Assembly (NCBI GenBank): GCA_015680685.1
Contig: MNCI01025409.1
Span: forward strand, 165,481-229,480
Direction: 5' to 3'
Length of the DNA stretch: 64,000 nucleotides
Source: Gnetum montanum
Taxonomy: Eukaryota; Streptophyta; Gnetopsida; Gnetales; Gnetaceae
A program made the position numbers and the translations under genes. Below are positions 57,686 to 64,000 of this stretch, piece by piece. How positions within the stretch are numbered: the first letter of the stretch is position 1; each line of letters opens with the position of its first letter. A model generated the notes under the pieces. The model did no database searches, was not told the origin of the DNA, and saw nothing but the letters and a program-made list of their open reading frames with translations.

Positions 57686-58984
57686 TCATTTTTAAAGTTT
57701 TACATTTTCAAAAATGGTTAAAACTATGATAATAGGTAACCTATAATAGTTACTACTTATTAGTCTATGTAGTACATTCATAAATTACAATAATGACAAG
57801 GAAGAAGATGAATCAACTTAATAAAATCTTGAATTTTAGTTTCAAGATTTGATCATGTCTAACTAATATTTTGTAATATGTTAGGTGAACTATGTGTTGA
57901 GACGACCCTATTTACTTGAAGCCTTTTTGGTTTGAAAATGCAAAGAATGACACTTGCATGTTGCTTGAGTGGTATAGAGTAAACTATAGCAGAAAGGATG
58001 AACAATCTTTTCTAAATATTATTTCCCATAAATTAGACTTCTTCATTCACAGTATTCATAGAATTATCAAAAATGTGGATACTTAAGGAAAGTTCATCAT
58101 TTTAGGAGTTGAATTGATGTACCTTATCAACAATATTGTGTGCAAATAAGAGATGGCTTAAGTGATTAGGTAATTATGTGATAATGATTTTGAATCATAC
58201 ATAATTATTCCTTTAGTTAAAGTAATTTAGATTCCAACATCTTCTGCCTTGACTTCCACACCTCCTTTCCTTACCAATAGTAATAATAGTAACACTAATA
58301 ATAATAATACAATGATTCTAGCTAGTATATGTCTTAGAATATTTCTCTTGAATTTAAATGTGTGGCTTGCACTACTACATGTCACATGCCCTAACTAATT
58401 GAAGTAGGATATGCCTCATGAGCACTAATATAAAGTAAACTAATCCATAAAAATCTGAATCATGCTAATTATTTAGTCTATAATTACTTATTAACATAAT
58501 TGGCAAACCACATATATTATTTGAGGTGACATCACATTGAGTTTGCTTATCTATTTAAGATGAGAAATAAATCATGAAAAGTATTTATTTATTAATGTTT
58601 TTTTGACACAAAATGTGAATCATGCTAACTTTTCAATATGTAATCACTTGTTAACGTAAATGGTTAACCACATGTATTGTTTGAGGTGATGTTACAATGT
58701 GTTTGCCTCTATGTTAAAGATGAGAAATAAATTATGCAAACTATATTTTATTTAAGCAAGGAAACTTAGGGCTTCTAGCATAACCCTTACCCATACAATA
58801 GGGTAGATATGACCTGCTAGACAAGAGGGATCCACCACAAGGCTACTCTACTACTGTCACATCCATAAGGAAAGGCAAGAATTCAATACACAACCTCCCA
58901 ATTGAGATCTATTTGGTAACTATCTATTAGCCCACTTGGATAAGTATAGTAATGAGTTAATATACTATATAAGTAAGTGTACAC
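57686..58984. other. AT-rich spacer
   Basis: No gene seen. Near 58440-58530 and 58590-58710 the words AATCATGCTAA, ACCACAT.TATT-TTTGAGGTGA and GATGAGAAATAAAT occur twice in the same order, forming a diverged direct repeat of about 150-170 bp period. Confidence 0.5.
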
Positions 58985-59060
58985 TACAGTTTTAGCCTTG
59001 TGGTAAAACTCTTAATTTTATAATTTCAAGTAATGGGTTCAATTCTTGTATGAAATATTA
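58985..59060 (+). repeat. tRNA-derived SINE-like copy 2
   Basis: TAGCCTTGTGGTAAAACTCTT (A-box region, 58993) and GGGTTCAATTCT (B box, 59035-59046) lie about 42 bp apart. This is the best B box of the set. Confidence 0.6.
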
Positions 59061-60818
59061 AGTTATAAAGTTTTAATTTGATTATATGTCTTAGAGGTAA
59101 ATATTATTATATAATATACTTTTTAATTATTAATCAAGATTTTTAACTAAAATATGTTAAAATAAAAATATAAAAAATATGGTTAACATTGTAATGAAAA
59201 ATGCAAATTTAAAAAGAATTAAAGAATTATTGAAAGATGTCATGTAGATGTACCTATGTGAATGTATATTGTGTTGTGTAAATGCGTTATGCCTAAATGA
59301 CCAACTTTTCCTAAAGGTTAAAATGAAACCATCCTTAAAAATGTACCTACCATAGGATCAAAAATTAAAATCAACCTAACTAAATTTTTTTTGTTAATAT
59401 CTTTGTAAAAATATATGATAAAACATAAGTATATATATAAAAATTCCTTTTCTTTTAGTTAAATAAAAAAATTATGCATAGGATCAATGTGAAATTAACA
59501 TTTAATTTATATAAAGGTCAAAAATTGAAAAAGTTAAAAATTAGAATTTAATTAAAAATTATAATGTTTGTATCAATAATATATACTGTATTTGTTGACA
59601 TGAAATGTTAATACATCAATATATTTTTCTTTCCTTTGAAATTTTAGATTTAATTAATAATATTCAACTATGTAGGATTTTAAAAAATGAAATTTTATAA
59701 TACTTGATATCAAATGTTAATAAAAGCATAAGAAATATGATTAAAGTAATTTATTCTAATAAATGTTAGTGTACCTCCTTGTAATAAATATAATTACATA
59801 TATGATTATCATCTGAAGAATGTACATAATAAATTTGATAAACTAAAATATTTATTTTAAAAAAGAGTTAATTAATAATAAGAATCTCTAGTATGAGGGT
59901 ACAAGTTCGATTCTTAGTTGTGCATACAATTAGCAATTCAAATAGTAAGCTCATTCAATATTAGACTAAAAAATAAGAATTTATTTAAATAAATATTTAT
60001 CATGCAAAATAATATTTTTATCTTTATTTCATGCATACAATGCTAGTTTTAGAAAGAAATTTAGATTCAATGACATTGTTAAAAGTGGTGACTTAAACTA
60101 CACATGACTGATGCAATATCAAACTAAATGTGTATTTTTACCAAACTATAGGTAAAACGTCTTGTGATGAGCATCAAATAAAAATGATGAACATAATTGT
60201 GATTCTTCTCAACACCAACCAAAATACAAGTTAGTATAAGAGCTCTCATATAATGAGTTCATTTTATAGCTTTAATATGGAAGTAAAGTATGTTACAAAC
60301 ATAATACATAATAATTTAAAAAATCATATAGACTCATTTAAAAGGATTATCACCTAGAGGCTTAATGCTTATTCTCCTAAAGTAAGATCCTGAGAGGGTT
60401 GGTGAATGAGCAAAATTCTAACCTCTTTTGATTAGTTGTGCCCAAGCTCAAACCCAAGTCTTATAGCTTGAGAAACAAGCACCTACCATCATCATTCTAA
60501 ATAATGGTCACTCATTTAGACTTACTTGCTAAATAAAATGATCCTTTAAAAAAATTGAATAGTTAAAACCTAATTTTTAAACATATTTAGAAATTTATTT
60601 CTACAAAATAAACATTAAATAAAACAAAAGTACTTTATGCAAAATAAAAGTTTCCTTTTAATGCAAAATTAAGGTTGTTTTATGCTATAAAATATTGAAT
60701 TATAACATGACAAGTTGTTCTTTTCAAGATTTCAAGATCTTATGTAAGGTGAGATGGTAGTTCTTATCGCTAAAAATGGTGAGTTATAATATTATTATGA
60801 TCAACTAACTATATGATA
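59061..60818. other. Very AT-rich spacer with a possible SINE fragment
   Basis: No gene. AAGTTCGATTCTT at 59903-59915 looks like an isolated B box, and the minus strand near 60400-60480 has TTGGGTTTGAGC in a tRNA-like setting. Neither has a clear A box. Confidence 0.35.
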
Positions 60819-60830
60819 TAACCATTTAGG
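60819..60830. repeat. Target-site duplication of the LINE (left copy)
   Basis: TAACCATTTAGG here is identical to 61732-61743 on the other side of the LINE fragment. Twelve bases is a normal LINE duplication length. Confidence 0.75.
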
Positions 60831-61730
60831 GGGGGTGTCAGACCCCAAAAAGAGAATTTTATTAATAGAAACCAAAATTTAGTACATATGCTACTTCAAG
60901 ACATATAGATTGAGGAAAGGAGGAAGAGAAACTGTGTTGACTGAGGTTATTATAGAGGAAACATGTTAAACTTAGCCTTCCACAGGGTGTGGAAATGCAT
61001 TCCAAGGATCCACCATTCGCTGAAATGTGTGTGTCTTTTCCTGGATGTGGATTGTCGAATGAGAACAAAGGTGGAAGAAAGAGGAAAAAGGCCAAGTGGT
61101 GTAGAACACTGTGGCTTAATTAGGAGACTCTCTTCTGAAGCGAGGCTTGATGATGGTGATTACTTGGATCTCGGATATGACTCCATGGCTGCAATAAGAA
61201 AAACAACTGGTTAGCATTCATCTTGAATTTTGGGGCTTGAGATATAATTTGAAAGTGAACATGCCGAAGAATTTGCATTTTTTCTGAAGTAGTTAGTTGT
61301 AAGGAGTTTGAAATAATTGTCTTTTGAAAAAGTGTGGTACATCTATGTTTCCAAATATTATATAAGATGATGGGCCTAAGGATCTTCCATAGGAAGTGAG
61401 AGTTATTGGACCTGATAGGTAAGAAACCCAACATTACGGCCTCTTGTGTAAGAGTGCATGAGGGAAAAACCTTAGAAGCCCATTCCCATGCATGCTGAGC
61501 AAATGGGCAAAGCCAAAAAACATGGACAAAGGTTTCAGAGTCATTACATAAAGGGCACTTAGGGGAGTGAATCCCAAGGTATGCTAAACGTTTCCCGATT
61601 GGGAGACCTTGATGAAGAAAACACCAAAGGAATTGTTGAATTTTGGGAAGAGTTGGGAGATGCCAAATTTGGTTGAAAAGAGAAATCCAAAAATCCTCCG
61701 ATTCTTGTTTATTCCAAGATCGATTACAGC
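60831..61730 (-). mobile_element. 5'-truncated L1-type LINE, about 0.9 kb
   Basis: The fragment lies between the two 12-bp TAACCATTTAGG copies. Minus-strand coding runs from the 5' truncation at 61730 to about 61120. The 3' untranslated part continues to 60831 and contains AATAAAATTC near 60856. The 3' end is TGACACCCCCC rather than a poly(A) tail. The flank inferred from the duplications means the apparent ATG at 61770 belongs to host sequence, not to the LINE. Confidence 0.75.
61120..61730 (-). CDS. LINE ORF2 C-terminus with zf-RVT zinc-binding domain (partial)
   Basis: The open minus-strand frame has IWHLPTLPKIQQFLWCFLHQ, then GLPIGKRLAYLGI, then CPLCNDSETFVHVFWLCPFA. This is the typical plant L1 reverse-transcriptase zinc-binding domain with its CxxC and H-x4-C ligands present. 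It ends after KRVS at 61120. The reading frame has no stop for about 200 codons, better preserved than anything else in the window, so the insertion is relatively recent. The RT and endonuclease are missing by 5' truncation, so it is not active by itself. An N at 61731 marks the truncation edge. Confidence 0.8.
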
Positions 61731-61731
61731 N

Positions 61732-61743
61732 TAACCATTTAGG
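61732..61743. repeat. Target-site duplication of the LINE (right copy)
   Basis: TAACCATTTAGG, identical to 60819-60830, directly after the N at 61731. Confidence 0.75.
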
Positions 61744-62434
61744 ATTAACCATGTACCCTATGAAAAACAAGCATTACCATTAAACTAGGTAGATTGCATC
61801 CATAAGGATTACTAATGAATGATGAGGATAAGGTTTCATGGCGATAACAATATCTTCAAGCATACTTCTAATAGAAGCTTTTAGTGCATCAAAAGCTTGA
61901 GAAAGAGGTTAACAAAAATTCACAAACATTTTTCATAATAATGATGAAAAGCTTAAGTAATTAACATTGGAATTGAAAATTATCCTACAAATTTTTAATT
62001 TAGTGAGACATAATAAGTTTCCACTTAGATTCAATAAAATAATTTTAGTGGTAAAATGTTTAGTGATTATTTTTAGTATCATTATCCCATAGCATGGAGT
62101 AGCTTGTTAAAGTAAGATAAAGATTTAATAATGATTTATCATTGTGAGTCATCTAAGCATATATTTTATCATGCCCATTAGGATCACTTCTGTGACTTGC
62201 ACATCATGAGCTACACACTTTAACCAAGTAAACTATGCCTCAATGGCTAAAATATTAAGAATGTGTTGGTATAAAAAAATGTACATAAGATATCTCTTGA
62301 TCTTCATATCAATTTATTAAAATAAATGTAATATTACAATGTTGATAATGCTATTTGGTAGGTTAAGATCACAAATTCAAGCAACATGATATGCCCCTAA
62401 GATATATAATGAAATTAGAAATTTTTCACTTAGC
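61744..62434. other. AT-rich spacer
   Basis: No gene, LTR or coding motif recognised. Confidence 0.4.
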
Positions 62435-62505
62435 ATTACCTACCAAAATAGAATTCATAACTTGGAGTTATTAGATTAAGAGTTTTACTACTAGGCTAAT
62501 ACCTC
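62435..62505 (-). repeat. tRNA-derived SINE-like copy 3
   Basis: On the minus strand ATTAGCCTAGTAGTAAAACTC (A-box region, 62486-62500 and onward) and AGTTATGAATTCTA (B-box position, about 62449-62461) align with copy 2 across about 70 bp. Confidence 0.55.
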
Positions 62506-62634
62506 ATTATTATTAATAAGGAATCTTATATATGAACTTTTGATGTATAAAGTTGCATGTAAAGAATTAAATATAGAAATAACAATGTATATGGTTTTAA
62601 AGTAAAAGCCCTACTTAGACGAAGAATGATAAAT

Positions 62635-63395
62635 TAGTAGGACCTAATATTATCCTATATAAGCATGAAAGTTTATGGAAGATATAAGGCTCACTTGGTT
62701 CATAACTTTATTCAATAAAATTCAAGGAGGGAGAAATTCTAGATGATTGGAAGAGAAGCTTTATAATACCTAGCTAGAAACTATGGAAGCATCAAAGTTA
62801 TAAGTCACATCATGGAGTTAGAGGAAAAATTTATAGAATGAGGTGCTTCTAAGAATTGGTTTTATGCTTGGATGAACAACTATGAAAGCTATTGTCCTTG
62901 TGAACAATCATGGAGATACCATGGAATTCCTCATGAAGGTAGGGTTACATTAAGGATCTACTCTAAGATCTTATTTATTTACCAATATTATAGATGAGCT
63001 ATCTAAAGAAATTCAAGATAACATTCCTCAATGTATGCTTTTTGCATATGATAAAATATTGATGTACTTTATCATAAAAAAAACATCTACTAGGTTAAAA
63101 AATAGGCTTTATAAAACTACTATCACATCTACAATCTTATATGATGAAAAATGTTGAACTATCAAAAAGCATTAGGCTCAACCCATGCATGTAGTAGAGG
63201 TAATTTTTGGATGTCATGAAGAAAGATTGTATCAATAACTCTTTTTATTAAGGAAAGTTTGGGGATAGCACCTATAAATGAGAAGATTGAGGAAAATCAT
63301 CTTATATGGTTTGATCATGTGTGGGGAAAACCAAAGAATGCACTTGTTAGAAGAAGTTTCTTTATTAAATTTGAGTGGAAATAACAAAGAGTAGG
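62635..63395 (+). pseudogene. RTE-type non-LTR retrotransposon fragment with internal deletion
   Basis: Blocks in order on the plus strand: WKISLFEI-like decay near 62690, GFMLG.TTMKAIVLVNN (near 62850; family GFMPGRST.EAI), LMKVGLH.GSTLRSYLFTNI (62925), IDELSKEIQDNIPQCMLFAYD (62990). The FADD site reads FAYD at 63041-63052. Then SLGIAPINEKIEENHLIWFD and HVWGKPKNALVRRSF (63250-63350), the C-terminal motif of plant RTE elements. The text between the GFM...VNN and VGLH blocks lacks roughly 60 residues normally present. The copy is cut off at 63395 by an LTR. Confidence 0.82.
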
Positions 63396-64000
63396 TGATA
63401 AAGTGAATTTTTTGTTGGCTATGATATCAGGCATCCAAATCAGAGACCATGCTGGAACATATAATATCCAATATCGTGTCACATGTGTTTGCCTATAAAT
63501 ATGATACTTAGGCACATGGTTTAACACAATTTTTGTTAACCCGTACCAAAACTCTTTAAGTTTACTTTAGCAATTTCAGCTCTAAGTCCTTAATAGTGTG
63601 TGCTCATAGTGTTTTGTTGAGTGATTGTACATAGTCTTTATTTGAGCATCTTATACTTGGACACAAGTCTAAATGACAATAAAGATCAAGATTACTTTCC
63701 ATCATTGTAGCATCCACTTAGTTTCTTTACTATTTCTCTACTATTTACTTAGAATAATTCTTTCCATTTTCACTTAAATGCTTTCTTAGTTAATGTTTAC
63801 CATACCCTATATTTTACTTCCATTGTTAATAAGCACTATGAATATGACTGATTTTGAGTGCTAAGTCTAGTTATCTAGTAACCCAGTAGTGTTATCACTT
63901 GATTCACTCAGTAATGATACACTTGGTAATCCCAGTGATAACTACATAAGTCCAAGGTGTGTACAGTAAATTAGGTACAAATAAACATCATCTAGGATAG
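63396..64000 (+). repeat. LTR of the GATATC family, truncated by window end
   Basis: It starts TGATAAAGTGAATTTTTTGTTGG, followed by GATATCAGGC, ATAATATCC and CAATATCGTG units and CCTATAAATATGATAC (TATA near 63493). The R region has CAATAAAGATC near 63680. U5-like text continues to the window edge. It inserted into the RTE fragment. The five bases to its left are GTAGG; the matching copy must lie outside the window. Confidence 0.8.

Overview
This window is plant nuclear DNA made up almost wholly of old, nested retrotransposons. I found no host gene I could defend, no rRNA or tRNA gene, no bacterial or organellar gene cluster and no CRISPR. The evidence for a plant (probably a seed plant with a large, repeat-rich genome) is as follows. 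There are several Ty3/gypsy LTR elements whose primer-binding sites match the 3' end of tRNA-Asp, as in the Athila lineage. There is a gag-only LTR element of Tat-like organisation. There are remnants of three kinds of non-LTR retrotransposon and tRNA-derived SINE-like repeats. Base changes throughout are mostly C-to-T and G-to-A, as expected of methylated, silenced repeats. I cannot name the species.

Layout. 1-239 is the end of an LTR of the main family, here called the GATATC family because its U3 carries iterated GATATC palindromes next to the TATA box. 790-8142 is a gag-only LTR element of another family, with 1.33-kb LTRs. About 10.9-16.7 kb is the internal region of an old minus-strand GATATC element (Z). 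Its 5' LTR lies at 26452-27294, because a plus-strand element (A, 16716-26451) inserted at Z's LTR/primer-site boundary and left a 5-bp duplication, ATGAG. 27.3-36.8 kb is AT-rich DNA with unidentified broken coding-like stretches, a non-LTR reverse-transcriptase remnant and local repeats. 36870-43792 is minus-strand element C (duplication GTACA), the best-preserved family member, although its pol is hidden by or lost at a 675-base N run. 44.58-47.08 kb is a non-LTR element whose 5' part is inverted relative to its 3' part. 47433-57386 is plus-strand element B (duplication ACCTT). 57.4-62.6 kb holds tRNA-like SINE copies and a 5'-truncated LINE with a 12-bp target duplication. 62.6-63.4 kb is an RTE-type fragment interrupted by another GATATC-family LTR that runs off the window.

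How the genes work together: in A, B and Z the order is LTR, tRNA-Asp primer site, Gag, aspartic protease, reverse transcriptase, RNase H, integrase, a long 3' noncoding region, polypurine tract, LTR. Every polyprotein is broken, so none looks autonomous now.

The most useful observations concern structure. (1) The 811-base contig between the single Ns at 24509 and 25321 is inverted and partly redundant, which creates a false palindrome. (2) Element A nests in Z with a clean duplication. (3) The 44.6-47.1 kb non-LTR copy has the arrangement expected of twin priming. (4) The LTR U3 carries variable numbers of a GATATC palindrome. I did not find a convincing new biological system; the nearest candidates are the palindrome-bearing LTR promoter and two related unknown coding-like remnants at 27.3-28.2 and 30.1-30.6 kb.
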